From contig JAKQCM010000058.1 of NCBI GenBank assembly GCA_029559155.1, forward strand, positions 1 to 45,200: DNA of 45,200 nucleotides. Direction: 5' to 3'. Position 1 is the stretch's first letter. The number at the start of each line of letters is the position of its first letter. Shown here one piece after another: positions 14,631 to 23,932 of this stretch. The notes under the pieces are model-generated. The model was not told the DNA's origin. It searched no databases and saw only the letters and a program-made list of their open reading frames with translations. A program made the translations under genes and the position numbers. The DNA comes from Chloroflexota bacterium (GTDB taxonomy: Bacteria > Chloroflexota > Anaerolineae > Promineifilales > Promineifilaceae).

Positions 14631-16787
14631 TTAATATTCATTCTCATCTTCGGAGCGGGATTGCCATAATGCCTTCAGAACCACATATGCGCCAACCAAA
14701 GCTCCGCTCACAAACATGTAAAATGCCAGATCAGACAGGCGAAAACCCAGCAGCTCAGTATCAATGGTGCTGGCAATTGCGGAGCCAACGATCCAGCCAG
14801 CAAGTACTAACCCGATCACCAGTCTATCCAGGCTTTTGTTTAATGCTTTGTCCAGTTTCGTCACTTCTTTGGAGAGATCGCTTGTGTCGATATGGACGCT
14901 AACTTTCCCTTTTTCGTATTGATCGAGCCATTTTGTGGTAGCTTCTACCAGTGACGGGATGCGATAAATCACCTCGCGCGAACTGCGAGAAATTTGGGTG
15001 CGCACAGTTTTTGCCAGCGCTTCCGTGGTTATCTGATCCCGAGCCAGACCAAGACTGCTTTCGACGGCCGCACTAGAGAGAGCAATATTCGGGTCCAGCC
15101 TGCGGATGATTTCATCCGCCTGCATTAAGGTCTTAAAGACAAGCGTAAAGTTAGGGTCCAGCCGCAAACCGGTCCGGCGCAGAACGTCTTGCAGAGCTGT
15201 GAAGCTGTATGAGATGTCGGCTTCTTGAATGCCCAGGAACCGCTGCCCAAAGCGTTCCATTTCTTCCAGAAATTCCCCCTCGTCGATTACGCGGCCTGGT
15301 AGCGGGCGGCTGAGTCGGAGCGCGGCTTTTCCCATGCTGTAGCCGTCCATCTCTTGCATCGATACCAGCAGATCGGCCAGGGCCATGCGCTGGCTGCGAT
15401 TCATCTCGCCCATCAACCCCATGTCCAGAAAACCAATCTCGCCTGTCTCCAGGTTCACCAGGACATTGCCGGGATGGGGATCGGCGTGAAAGAAGCCATC
15501 GAAAAGCGCTTGTTTGGTCATGGCGCGGACAAAGTCGCGGGCCAATGTTTGCGGATCGATACCTGCCTCGGCAATGCGGGCGACATCGCTAATTTTTACG
15601 CCGGCCAAAAATTCCATGGTCAGCACTTTGTCTGTGGAATATTCGGGGTAGATGACGGGGACATGGATAGAAGGCAGCCCATCCATGTTGTGCGCCAACA
15701 ATCTCACGTTGGAGGCTTCATTACGATAGTCTAGTTCATAAAGAATGCCGTTGGCGAATTCATCCACCAGCCCGCGCAGGTCGATTTCTTTGGCCCAACT
15801 TTGGCGTTTTTGGATGCGTTTGGTGAGGTCGCGCATGACATTGAGGTCAGCTTTGACGGTAACGTCGATATTGGGGCGTTGGATTTTGACGACAACGGCC
15901 GTGCCGTCTAATAAAGTCGCCCGATGGACCTGTGCTGTAGACGCAGCCGCGAAAGGCTCGTTTTCAAAAGCGGCAAATAATTTTTCCGGCTCATCGCCCA
16001 ATTCGCGGACAATTATTTTGTGGGCAATTTCATAGGGGAACGGCGGCACGTTGCTCTGTAATCGTTCCAATTCATGCAGCCATTCAGGCGGCAATTGGGC
16101 CGCTCGGCTGCTGACAATCTGGCCAAACTTGACAAACGTTGGCCCTAATTCTTGCAGCATATAGCGCACTTTTTCCGGCAGCGACAGCTTTTCTACGGGA
16201 TCCACGTTTCGGAAGAGCAGTTCTTGCATAAAAATTCGGAAACGGGCCAGCGGCGTCAGATCAACCGCTATGTCTTTGGTGTATCGGCCGATAATGTTCG
16301 AAATCTGAGCGACGCGCAGGTTTTCCGCGATGGCGTTGCGGCGGCCTGAAGATAGCAGCCTTACCCATCGCCAGTAAAACTGACTTTCGGTCTTGTTTTG
16401 AAACTCTGGCATATCGAGACCGAAAAAGGCCTCCATCACCAACACTGTCAGAGCCATGAAGGTACCCCCAAGGACAATCCAAAGTAATTTAGGGCTGCTT
16501 ATCTCGATGCTATTGGGGGTGATCCAGATTAGAACATAGAAGAGAAAGGCGTTGATTACAATGGCAAACAAGCCCATTGTCCGGGCCAGGAGCCGCGCTG
16601 TGAGCAGCAGCACTAATGGTCGGATCAGCGCGTTGATGATGCCGAATAAAATGCCAAACAGGAGGTAAGTTGGACTGATATTGACGACCCCGGGCAGCAA
16701 GGGTTGCATGGCGATGCCGGGAAGGAAAATGACGGTTATAGCTAACGCCAGGGCGTTGACAATAACCCGGATGATGAAATAAATCAT
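14631..16787 (-). CDS. UbiB/ABC1 kinase fused to N-terminal holin-4-like membrane domain
   Basis: 718 aa. Residues 1-120 form four transmembrane helices in the pattern of the phage-holin-4 (YvlD-like) family (IFLPGI, GIINALIRPLVLLLT). Residues 195-500 are a UbiB/ADCK atypical kinase: KFGQ at 220-223, the Ala-rich AAAS loop at 280-283, HADPHPGN at 434-441 and DMG at 455-457. Two more helices close the C-terminus (residues 650-700). UbiB proteins are ATPases supporting quinone or lipid metabolism and transport. AGGAGG lies 6 bases before the ATG. The fusion is unusual; membrane tethering is the simplest reading. Confidence 0.9.
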   Translation of the reverse strand: MIYFIIRVIVNALALAITVIFLPGIAMQPLLPGVVNISPTYLLFGILFGIINALIRPLVLLLTARLLARTMGLFAIVINAFLFYVLIWITPNSIEISSPKLLWIVLGGTFMALTVLVMEAFFGLDMPEFQNKTESQFYWRWVRLLSSGRRNAIAENLRVAQISNIIGRYTKDIAVDLTPLARFRIFMQELLFRNVDPVEKLSLPEKVRYMLQELGPTFVKFGQIVSSRAAQLPPEWLHELERLQSNVPPFPYEIAHKIIVRELGDEPEKLFAAFENEPFAAASTAQVHRATLLDGTAVVVKIQRPNIDVTVKADLNVMRDLTKRIQKRQSWAKEIDLRGLVDEFANGILYELDYRNEASNVRLLAHNMDGLPSIHVPVIYPEYSTDKVLTMEFLAGVKISDVARIAEAGIDPQTLARDFVRAMTKQALFDGFFHADPHPGNVLVNLETGEIGFLDMGLMGEMNRSQRMALADLLVSMQEMDGYSMGKAALRLSRPLPGRVIDEGEFLEEMERFGQRFLGIQEADISYSFTALQDVLRRTGLRLDPNFTLVFKTLMQADEIIRRLDPNIALSSAAVESSLGLARDQITTEALAKTVRTQISRSSREVIYRIPSLVEATTKWLDQYEKGKVSVHIDTSDLSKEVTKLDKALNKSLDRLVIGLVLAGWIVGSAIASTIDTELLGFRLSDLAFYMFVSGALVGAYVVLKALWQSRSEDENEY

Positions 16788-16914
16788 GCTTTCCTCCTAA
16801 AAGATCCGATCTCTGTTTGAGGGTTTGCCACAGACTAGGGGCTTCTGTGGTGAATGAACAGGACTGACTCATAGCATATCCTTAACCGATAAAAAAGGCT
16901 AAGAAGGAGAATAA

Positions 16915-16945
16915 AAAAGCCTGCTGTGAATGGCAGCAGGCTTTT
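16915..16945 (-). terminator. Rho-independent terminator of rny
   Basis: 12-bp perfect stem AAAAGCCTGCTG / CAGCAGGCTTTT with a 7-base loop, followed on the minus strand by a T run (16911-16918 complement). It lies 25 bases past the rny stop. Confidence 0.85.
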
Positions 16946-16969
16946 GTTTGGCGTGGCAAGTTGTTCTGG

Positions 16970-18505
16970 TTATTTGGCGAAACCAACCGCCCGAGTTTCG
17001 CGGATGACTGTGACCTGAATTTGACCCGGATATTGCATACTGTCTTCGATGGTACGGGCGATGTCTTTGGACAGACGCATGGCGCCCAAATCGTCGATAG
17101 CGCCGGGTTTGACCAAGATTCGGATTTCTCGTCCGGCTTGCAGGGCATAGGCGCTTTCCACGCCCTCATAGGAAGTGGCAATGTCTTCCAGAGTGCGCAC
17201 GCGCTTGATGTAGTTTTCCAGGCTTTCGCGACGCGCGCCGGGGCGTGCGCCGGAAATGGCGTCGGCTGTTTCCACGATGATGGCTTCGACCGATTCCTGC
17301 TCAACTTCGTGGTGATGGGAGGCGATGGCGTTGATCACAATGGGCGGCACGCGGAAGCGTTTGGCGAATTCTGCGCCGAGCATGGCGTGGGTGCCCTCTT
17401 GTTCGTGGTCCATCGCTTTGCCCAAATCGTGGAGGAGAGCGCCCATTTTGGCCATTTCTACGTTTGCGCCCAGTTCAGAAGCCAACACAGAGGCGATTTT
17501 GGCGGCTTCTACGGAGTGGTGGAGCTGATTTTGGCCGTAGGAGGTACGATATTTGAGGCGGCCCAACATGCGCAAGATTTGTGGATTGAGGCCGTGGACG
17601 TTGGCTTCGTAAGCGGCTTGCTCGCCAGCTTCTTTGATGACTTGTTCGACTTCTTTGCCGGCGTCTTTGATGAGTTTTTCGATGCGCGCGGGATGGATAC
17701 GGCCGTCTGTAATCAATTTCTCCAACGCCCGGCGGGCGATTTCGCGGCGTACGGGGTCGAAGCTGGAAACGGTAACGGCTTCAGGGGTATCATCGACGAC
17801 AATATCGACGCCAGCCGCTTGTTCAAAGGCACGGATGTTACGGCCGTTCCGCCCAATGATGCGCCCTTTCATCTCTTCCGAAGGCAGCGGAACCACCGAA
17901 ACCGTCATCTCGGCGACCTGATCACTGGCAATGCGCTGCATGGCCATGGCGATCAGGTTTCTTGCTTTGGCATCGGCCGTTTCCCGCGTTTCATCTTCGA
18001 TCTCGCGCATGACTCGCGCCATATCCTGTCTGGACTCTTTTTCAACTTCAGCCAAAAGCACGCCGCGCGCTTCTTCAACCGTCATATTGGCAATTTCTTG
18101 CAACTTCTGTTGTTGTTCTTCCTCTTGCTGCGTCAACTCGTTGAAGCTTTTGTCCAGACGACTTTGACGCTTGTTTAATTTTTGCTCTCTTTGCTCCAGC
18201 TTGGCTGCCTGCCGATCTTGGGCCGCGCTGCGGTTGTCTACACGTTCTTCAGCCTTTGCCAGGTCATCGTAACGCTTTTCGATAACTTTTTCAGCTTCCA
18301 GACGAATTTGTTTGGCTTCGTTGGCCGCCGTGTTCAAAATTTGTTCAGATTCTTTCTCGGCCGTTTCCCGGCGGCGGGCTAATTCTTCGTTAAATTGTTG
18401 TAGGGCCTCTTCGTTCCGGGGCTTTAGGAAGTACCAGGTGGCGGCTGCGGCTGCCGCAGCGCCAATGATTAGTCCCACGAAGATGCCTATCCATAATCCA
18501 GGCAT
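16970..18505 (-). CDS. rny: Ribonuclease Y
   Basis: 511-aa membrane-anchored endoribonuclease that starts bulk mRNA decay. An N-terminal transmembrane helix (residues 5-27) is followed by a long Glu/Gln-rich coiled coil (about 30-200), a KH domain (GRIIGRNGRNIRAFEQAAG near 215) and an HD domain (HHSVEAAKIA, ALLHDLGKAMDHE) with metal ligands. Length matches the family. AAGGAG lies just before the ATG. It ends at a strong terminator. Upstream neighbours on the same strand are recX and recA. Confidence 0.96.
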   Translation of the reverse strand: MPGLWIGIFVGLIIGAAAAAAATWYFLKPRNEEALQQFNEELARRRETAEKESEQILNTAANEAKQIRLEAEKVIEKRYDDLAKAEERVDNRSAAQDRQAAKLEQREQKLNKRQSRLDKSFNELTQQEEEQQQKLQEIANMTVEEARGVLLAEVEKESRQDMARVMREIEDETRETADAKARNLIAMAMQRIASDQVAEMTVSVVPLPSEEMKGRIIGRNGRNIRAFEQAAGVDIVVDDTPEAVTVSSFDPVRREIARRALEKLITDGRIHPARIEKLIKDAGKEVEQVIKEAGEQAAYEANVHGLNPQILRMLGRLKYRTSYGQNQLHHSVEAAKIASVLASELGANVEMAKMGALLHDLGKAMDHEQEGTHAMLGAEFAKRFRVPPIVINAIASHHHEVEQESVEAIIVETADAISGARPGARRESLENYIKRVRTLEDIATSYEGVESAYALQAGREIRILVKPGAIDDLGAMRLSKDIARTIEDSMQYPGQIQVTVIRETRAVGFAK

Positions 18506-18576
18506 GTTTGTTCTCCTTAAAAAGTAGCTGGAGGTCGGTCCTTTTCCCTTGAGGAAGGCCGTGCCTGCCAGGTGTT

Positions 18577-19227
18577 TTAATCAAAAAAATCTTGCGCGGT
18601 GGTCGAGGCGTCGCCTAAGGAACCCCATAAATCGTCGACCGTGGCGCGGATAATATCGTATGGAAACCCACGACGTTGCAGGTATTGGCTAAGTTTTTGT
18701 TTAAAGATCGCTTCCGGTTGGCCGGCCAATTGGCGGGCTTTTTTATCGGCGGCTTGTTGAGCCGCGGCCGTTTCGTCGAGTTCAGATAAGACCCGGTTGA
18801 TAATTTGTGGGTGTATGCCTTTTTGTTGCAGTTCTTGCATTAAGGCAAACTGGCCGCGAGGTTTAAATGTTTCGCGCTGCTCTACCCAGTAACGGGCAAA
18901 GCTTTCATCATTTAACAGGTCAACGGCCGTCAGGCGTTCGATAACGTCGTGAATGGCTGTCTCGGAATATCCTTTTTTCTGAAGATGTTGCTGGACTTCG
19001 GCCTGACTGCGAGGGCGATAGCTGAGAAACCGCATGGCGTTTTCCTTTGCTTTTTCCACCGCATCTAATTCTTGCAGCGCCGCAATATCGGCGGCAGAAA
19101 GGATCTGTCCCAGGTGAAGGCGAGCCGCGGCCACATATGCCAGGCCAAAAGCAAATTCGCCATCGATGTAAACATTTACTCGATCTGGGCTGCGTTTTTG
19201 TGCACTTAGTGCGGTGATAGTACCCAT
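18577..19227 (-). CDS. recX: RecX regulatory protein
   Basis: 216-aa RecX family protein, a modulator that caps or destabilises RecA filaments. Three-helix repeats are visible: AMRFLSYRPRSQAEVQQHL (about 65-85), LLNDESFARYWVEQR and the C-terminal LSQYLQRRGFPYDIIRATV. The N-terminal portion (residues 1-60) is of the longer type seen in gram-positives and Chloroflexota. It lies downstream of recA with a 347-bp gap, the normal order. No SD stands out before ATG 19227. Confidence 0.93.
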   Translation of the reverse strand: MGTITALSAQKRSPDRVNVYIDGEFAFGLAYVAAARLHLGQILSAADIAALQELDAVEKAKENAMRFLSYRPRSQAEVQQHLQKKGYSETAIHDVIERLTAVDLLNDESFARYWVEQRETFKPRGQFALMQELQQKGIHPQIINRVLSELDETAAAQQAADKKARQLAGQPEAIFKQKLSQYLQRRGFPYDIIRATVDDLWGSLGDASTTAQDFFD

Positions 19228-19574
19228 TTTAACGAAAAACGACCGTGGTCCTCGTTTACCACGGCCGTTACTGATAACGTAGTCTGTATAGCCTCACGGC
19301 TACACAATCGTGTCTGTTATCGACGAATATGAGCTTGTTAGCCGAATTCCCGCCTGGGTCATGTCATCGATTCATGCCAAACGGCTGCTGATTTACATTT
19401 CACCATACTAAAAAAGTTGCTAGCTTGCTCAATTGTCTGATGCTGTCTCAAACCTGGAGAGAAATTACCCGACTCTCAGGAAATTGATTGTATTTTTAAC
19501 AGAATAACCCACGTTCAGTTTTGGCCTGTGGCCCTGTCAACCTGATTCGTCGACAGAATTTCAATATCAGTTAT
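19228..19574. other. recA-recX intergenic gap, no gene seen
   Basis: 347 bp without a credible reading frame. It holds a 7-bp-stem hairpin CCGTGGT...ACCACGG at 19243-19264, just upstream of recX on the minus strand, and a small TAGCC/GGCTA hairpin near 19289-19302. A copy of ACGGCCGT is at about 19260. No clear promoter or terminator was found. The length could accommodate partial termination of recA transcripts before recX. Confidence 0.5.
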
Positions 19575-20606
19575 TTAATCAATCAGCGGGCTGGCGCTGG
19601 CCGGCCGCTTTAAGGCTGGTAATCCGGCTGCTTCGCGAACTAAATCTTCCAATTTTGCCAAGATTTCGGGGTTCTCAGACAGGAAAACCTTTGCGTTTTC
19701 GCGCCCCTGGCCCAGCAAGGTTTCTTCGAAACGAAAATACGCGCCGCGTTTGTTGACAATGTCATACGTAACGGCCAAGTCCAAAACATCGCCTGTTTTG
19801 GAGATCCCTTCATTATACATGATATCAAATTCGCATTCGGTGAATGGCGCGGCTACTTTATTCTTCTTAATTTTTACTTTGGTTCGGTTGCCCACCACGT
19901 CATTGCCGGCTTTAATGGCCTGTGTGCGGCGAATGTCGATGCGTACGGACGCATAAAACTTGAGGGCATTCCCGCCGCTTGTCGTTTCCGGATTGCCAAA
20001 CATTACGCCAATTTTGGAGCGTAATTGGTTGGTGAAAACGACAATGGTGTTGGTTTGTTTGATGGCGCCAGATAATTTACGAAGGGCTTGCGACATGAGA
20101 CGGGCTTGCAGACCTACGTGGGCGTCGCCCATTTCACCTTCAATCTCCGCTCTGGGAACCAGAGCGGCGACAGAATCGACAACCACGACGTCCATTGTGC
20201 CGGAGCGAATAAGCGCGTCGGCGATTTCTAGCGCCTGTTCGCCTGTGTCCGGCTGCGATACGTAGAGGTTTTGCACATCCACGCCGCACTTTTCTGCGTA
20301 GCCAGGATCCAAGGCGTGTTCCATATCGATGTAGGCGCAGATGCCGCCTTGTCTTTGCGCTTCAGCGACGATGTGTTGGCAAAGTGTTGTTTTACCAGAT
20401 GACTCCGGGCCGTAGATTTCGATGACACGTCCCTTGGGAACTCCGCCAACACCCAACGCTATGTCCAGCGAGAGAGAGCCGGTGGGGATGACGTCTACCT
20501 GTAAGTGGTAGGCATCCCCAAGCCGCATGATGACACCCTCGCCAAAACGTTTGTTGAGGGTCGCCAAAGTATTTTCTAATGTGCGGTCGCGATCCTGTTT
20601 GTTCAT
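19575..20606 (-). CDS. recA: DNA recombinase RecA
   Basis: 343-aa recombinase that forms the strand-exchange filament and triggers SOS. The Walker A motif GPESSGKTT is at 66-74, with [11 protein letters not shown] as the Walker B region, the L1/L2 neighbourhood [25 protein letters not shown], and the C-terminal domain ending in a short basic/neutral tail rather than an acidic one. ATG 20606 is chosen because it gives the standard RecA N-terminus and length; longer readings run into the divergent gene. A candidate promoter lies at 20648-20676. No SOS box of a known type was recognised. Confidence 0.97.
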   Translation of the reverse strand: MNKQDRDRTLENTLATLNKRFGEGVIMRLGDAYHLQVDVIPTGSLSLDIALGVGGVPKGRVIEIYGPESSGKTTLCQHIVAEAQRQGGICAYIDMEHALDPGYAEKCGVDVQNLYVSQPDTGEQALEIADALIRSGTMDVVVVDSVAALVPRAEIEGEMGDAHVGLQARLMSQALRKLSGAIKQTNTIVVFTNQLRSKIGVMFGNPETTSGGNALKFYASVRIDIRRTQAIKAGNDVVGNRTKVKIKKNKVAAPFTECEFDIMYNEGISKTGDVLDLAVTYDIVNKRGAYFRFEETLLGQGRENAKVFLSENPEILAKLEDLVREAAGLPALKRPASASPLID

Positions 20607-20647
20607 GCTTTTTTCAGCCGAATGGTTATGTCGAATTTTGACCGTGT

Positions 20648-20676
20648 AGTGTACAATAGCGTCATGGAATTCGCAA
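20648..20676 (-). promoter_or_regulatory. Candidate recA promoter
   Basis: On the minus strand TTGCGA (20676-20671), a 17-base spacer and TACACT (20653-20648), about 40 bases upstream of the recA ATG. The -35 and -10 are each partial matches. It overlaps the start of the divergent acetyltransferase gene, so the two promoters interlock. Confidence 0.4.
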
Positions 20677-21599
20677 ACCATTGGCGTGCTCAAGAATCCA
20701 CCAGGGACCAGTCTGAAATTGAGGTCCGAGTCGCGGTTGACGCTGATTCCGGGGCCATTTCCCGGCTGCTGCGGTCGGCGGGAAGCAGCCATGTGCATGT
20801 GGATTGGCGGCTGCCGATCGAGTGGTTGGGTTCGCCCCATTTTGTGGTTGTCCCCCAAAGTTTGGAAGAAACCGGTACGCGGTTTTCTAAGTTTTTTGCG
20901 CTGCCGGAGCGCTTGGCTGCTTGTCTGGCGGCGACGGCTGATCCATTGCCGGCGGCCTGGGTGCGCGTAGCGGCTGTGGCCCAAGAGGCGGAGAGTTTGC
21001 CGTTGTTGGGGGCTATGCTGGATCGGGTGGTGGGTTCTTTGCGGGATACGGCCGTTACCCAATTAGCCTGGCTCGTCGCTCAGGAATGGCCGAATCGCCA
21101 TTTACCTGCGTTGGGTTTTGAGCAAATTAACCAGATTGAAACGTATGTCAAATACGATCTGGATGTGCCGCACTTTCATCAAGCCCTCGATTTAATCATC
21201 CGTCCCGTCCAACCGGGCGATTTTGCCTCTTTGGCGGAGATTGAGACGATTGCTTTTGAGCCGTTGTGGCGCATGAGCAGCGACACGTTGGCACTGGCCC
21301 AGCGCGATGCGTTGTGTTTTGATGTGGCGGAGTGGAACGGCCGTATCGTCGGTTACCAGCTTTGTTCTTATGGAGCCAACAGCGCCCATCTGGTGCGCCT
21401 GACCATTGCTCCACAGGTGCAAGGTCAGGGTGTAGGCAGCGCGCTCCTGGCGCAAGCCATTCGCACGGCTGCGCATGATGGCTTACGATATATTTCGTTA
21501 AACACCCAGGTCGATAATTCAACTTCTCGGCATTTATACAAAAAATTTGGCTTTCTCCCGACCGGCGAGCGGCTCCCGGTTTGGTCGAAAACCATCTAG
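20664..21599 (+). CDS. GNAT-family acetyltransferase
   Basis: 311-aa protein. Its C-terminal half is a GNAT N-acetyltransferase: [20 protein letters not shown] is motif A with the acetyl-CoA loop (Q-G-Q-G-V-G), followed by [19 protein letters not shown] (motif B). The N-terminal half (1-150) looks like a degenerate second GNAT-like domain. ATG 20664 is preferred, since ATG 20622 would begin inside the recA leader. TACAAT at 20652-20657 would place the transcript start at the ATG itself. Substrate unknown. Confidence 0.85.
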   Translation: MEFANHWRAQESTRDQSEIEVRVAVDADSGAISRLLRSAGSSHVHVDWRLPIEWLGSPHFVVVPQSLEETGTRFSKFFALPERLAACLAATADPLPAAWVRVAAVAQEAESLPLLGAMLDRVVGSLRDTAVTQLAWLVAQEWPNRHLPALGFEQINQIETYVKYDLDVPHFHQALDLIIRPVQPGDFASLAEIETIAFEPLWRMSSDTLALAQRDALCFDVAEWNGRIVGYQLCSYGANSAHLVRLTIAPQVQGQGVGSALLAQAIRTAAHDGLRYISLNTQVDNSTSRHLYKKFGFLPTGERLPVWSKTI

Positions 21600-21662
21600 C
21601 CTGACATTTTGGCCTTTGTTGATGTGTCAATGTGTTGCGGTTGATAGGTGAATGGAGGATAG

Positions 21663-22307
21663 ATGATGGCAGACCTTCACAAAGTTCAATTAGCCGAAGA
21701 CACGCCGTATGTCAATGCCATGCTCCTGCAAATGATCAAGGGGGTTGAAGAGGTGATGGGCGTGAACGGCCTGAACGCGGTGCTGCGTCTGAGCGGCCTG
21801 GAACGGTACATTGACAATCCGCCACCGAATAACCTTGAATTTGGCGTTACGGCGAAAGAATACGCCGGTCTGAATGAGGCGATCGAGAAATTTACCGGGC
21901 GCGCCGGTAAAGGGATGTTGCAGCGCATCGGCCGTTCTTCGTTTCGGTGGGGGGTGAAGGAACAATCGGCCGTTATGGGTCTGGCCGGCATTGCTTTGAA
22001 GGTGCTGCCGCAACAACTGCGCAAACGAGCTGTTCTTTTGGGGGTGCGCAAGGGCATCATGGACACCGTGGCGTATGCCTCTATTGACGTGAAAGAAGAA
22101 AATGGCGTCCTCATTTTTACGGATTACGCTTGCGTAAGCTGCCATCTGCGCCACAGCGAGCGGCCTGTGTGCCATCTTTACGTAGGCTCTTTACAAGAGG
22201 CCATGACGTACGCTACCGGCAAATCGTTTCAGGAATTTGAGGTGGTAGAGACCCACTGCATCGCGCAGGGGGACGATTTTTGCCGTTTCGAGATTCGTGA
22301 TCGTTAG
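21663..22307 (+). CDS. V4R-domain protein
   Basis: 214-aa protein. Its C-terminal half is a V4R (4-vinyl reductase) domain, a small-molecule-binding domain named from bacteriochlorophyll enzyme BchJ. The Cys-rich CVSCHLRHSERPVCHLY segment (about 158-174) and ETHCIAQGDDFCRFEI near the C-terminus are the signature. The N-terminal region is helical with a heme-NO-binding-like flavour. A GGAGG lies 4-8 bases upstream of the ATG pair (21663/21666). A hydrophobic membrane protein follows 40-100 bp later, and a functional link is possible. No photosynthesis genes are near, so a sensor role is likelier than pigment synthesis. Confidence 0.85.
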   Translation: MMADLHKVQLAEDTPYVNAMLLQMIKGVEEVMGVNGLNAVLRLSGLERYIDNPPPNNLEFGVTAKEYAGLNEAIEKFTGRAGKGMLQRIGRSSFRWGVKEQSAVMGLAGIALKVLPQQLRKRAVLLGVRKGIMDTVAYASIDVKEENGVLIFTDYACVSCHLRHSERPVCHLYVGSLQEAMTYATGKSFQEFEVVETHCIAQGDDFCRFEIRDR

Positions 22308-22348
22308 GCTGAGATAGAAAGCGCTGGCTGATCTCAAAGGAATTTTTC

Positions 22349-23476
22349 ATCCTTACTTCCTGGCTTGATCGGGCAAAGTATCTGGTTGATGTACTGTTTC
22401 TGGTCGCGGTGGGAGCTTTTTGGGGGCTTCTGGGCGGCGCTGTTCACGCGCCGTTTGGCGCATTGGCAGCCGTGTTGTTGTTGAGCATTTTTAATATCTA
22501 TCATCAACTGCTTCCCCGGCATCTAGGATTAGACCGGGGTTTGTTTTTGGGTTCCATGTTAGGGGTAATCGTCGGGACGGCAGGCGTATTCTTGGGAGAA
22601 TCAATCACGAATTTGTGGAGCGGCGCACAATTTGGTGTGACGCTGGGCTTTTTTCTGGGCGCATTGGTGGGGTTGATTACACGGGCGCGGTATGACGAAG
22701 GAGATTCGTTGGTCGCCAGGTTGTTTTTGCTTGTGGGATCCATTTTTCTTGGCGCTTTGTTGGCTGCCAGTGTGGGCTTGATAACCGGATTGGTATTAGG
22801 CGGCGTGGCTGAGGGCATTTGGGGCATGGTTTTGGCTGTTGTGGTGGGAGGGATTGTTTGCGGGTATCTCGGTTCTTATTTTCAGTCTAAGCGGGCGCTT
22901 TGGATGGGAGTTGGGCTGGGGGTATTGGGCACGGCCGTTTCCCTGTTTTTCCGGGGTCCTGTCGCCGGATTGGTCGTAGGGGGCATGGCTGGTTCTGCTT
23001 CGCCAATGCTGCTTGTGGCGGCGATTGGCGCGGCCGGTGGTTTGTTGGGCCGTGGCCCAAAGGCCATGATTTTGGAGGCGTTGGAAGCGCCGCGTGATAT
23101 GCTTTTACAAGGTCTGGTGCCGTATTTGCTGCCCGCCGTCGTAACCGGGGCGATTATCGGCGCGCTGGCGGCTGGCCCTGGTGGGTTACTTTTGATAACG
23201 ATGCTTGCGGCATTTCTGAGTATGTTGTTTGGGGCGTTGGGGGATGTGGACGGCCGTTCCGGCGTCCTGATCACCATGCGCTCCTTGGTAGAAACGGTGA
23301 TGATGGGCGCGGATGATTGGCCCATGGGTCACCTGCTGCAGGCGCTGAAGGGGCACACTCGTGGCGTAATTCTAAAAACGGCCGTGGCCGGCGCTGCTTT
23401 TGGCGCGGTTGGTGTGTTTTTCGGTTTATATTCATCTGCTCACATCATCGCGTTTTGTCAACAGTGGGGCGGTTAG
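22349..23476 (+). CDS. Glycine-rich polytopic membrane protein; start codon unclear
   Basis: Hydrophobic protein with about nine helices rich in Gly/Ala/Leu (for example GAFWGLLGGAVHAPFGALAAVLLL, FLGALVGL, GGIVCGYLGSYFQ). Repeated Gly-x3-Gly patterns suggest tight helix packing. No recognised family. The frame is open from 22313 but has no ATG or TTG before the first helix. ATC at 22349 follows AAAGGA by 7 bases and would give WLDRAKYLVDVLFL ahead of the first helix; GTG at 22409 has no SD and cuts into that helix. Position 22349 is given as a best guess. It follows the V4R gene on the same strand. Confidence 0.6.
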   Translation: MLTSWLDRAKYLVDVLFLVAVGAFWGLLGGAVHAPFGALAAVLLLSIFNIYHQLLPRHLGLDRGLFLGSMLGVIVGTAGVFLGESITNLWSGAQFGVTLGFFLGALVGLITRARYDEGDSLVARLFLLVGSIFLGALLAASVGLITGLVLGGVAEGIWGMVLAVVVGGIVCGYLGSYFQSKRALWMGVGLGVLGTAVSLFFRGPVAGLVVGGMAGSASPMLLVAAIGAAGGLLGRGPKAMILEALEAPRDMLLQGLVPYLLPAVVTGAIIGALAAGPGGLLLITMLAAFLSMLFGALGDVDGRSGVLITMRSLVETVMMGADDWPMGHLLQALKGHTRGVILKTAVAGAAFGAVGVFFGLYSSAHIIAFCQQWGG

Positions 23477-23613
23477 CTCCCGGTAAACCAATATCCGTCA
23501 TTCGTGATCCGTGAGCAAAAGGTCCAAACTCTGGAATAATTATCAGACAGCAATAGACCGGCTTCGGATTTTGGGTGAGGAATATCAGTAAATACGGGAA
23601 AGGATAAACAGGT

Positions 23614-23901
23614 ATGGCTAGGCACAAATTAACTGAAGATGAGTTAGCAGAAGCATTAGCAAACTTGCCCGGTTGGGCCGTGCAAGATGGCAAATTGCAT
23701 AAAGAATACAAATTCGCCTCGTTTGCGGAGGCGATGGGTTGGCTGATGACCGTGGCCATTGCCGCCGATAAGATGGACCATCACCCGGAGTGGTGCAACG
23801 TTTATAATCGGGTGCGTGTTGATCTGGTGACGCACGATTTGGGCAATGCTATCAGCAATTTGGACGTAGCTTTGGCGCAAAAAATGGACGCGGCGGCATA
23901 A
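23614..23901 (+). CDS. phhB: Pterin-4a-carbinolamine dehydratase
   Basis: 95-aa PCD/DCoH family enzyme, which dehydrates 4a-hydroxytetrahydrobiopterin or acts in molybdopterin-type metabolism. The active-site motif DKMDHHPEWCNVYNRV is at about residues 52-67, and THDLGNAISNLD supplies the conserved C-terminal Asp/His environment. Length is normal. No aromatic amino acid hydroxylase is in the window. It is convergent with the initiator tRNA, sharing a terminator hairpin right after its stop. Confidence 0.93.
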   Translation: MARHKLTEDELAEALANLPGWAVQDGKLHKEYKFASFAEAMGWLMTVAIAADKMDHHPEWCNVYNRVRVDLVTHDLGNAISNLDVALAQKMDAAA

Positions 23902-23903
23902 AA

Positions 23904-23928
23904 AAAGCACTCCCTGGTGGAGTGCTTT
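23904..23928. terminator. Bidirectional terminator between phhB and tRNA-fMet
   Basis: 10-bp stem AAAGCACTCC / GGAGTGCTTT with a 5-base loop. On the minus strand a run of seven T (complement of 23900-23906) follows, making a strong terminator for the tRNA; on the plus strand it ends the phhB transcript. Confidence 0.88.
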
Positions 23929-23932
23929 GGAA

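Noticed and set aside
14631..16787. Prophage remnant suggested by the holin-4-like domain
   Set aside because: No other phage genes or attachment repeats are nearby, and the domain is fused to a UbiB kinase; holin-4-like domains are also chromosomal.
19228..19574. A small gene between recA and recX
   Set aside because: No frame above about 40 codons with a start and SD, and stop codons are frequent.
20607..20700. SOS (LexA) box in front of recA
   Set aside because: Neither the CGAAC-N4-GTTCG type nor the CTGT-N8-ACAG type is present; the symmetry around TGTACA is too short.
22409..23476. Channel or transporter assignment for the Gly-rich membrane protein
   Set aside because: No family motif is recognised; hydrophobicity and Gly spacing alone do not support a function.
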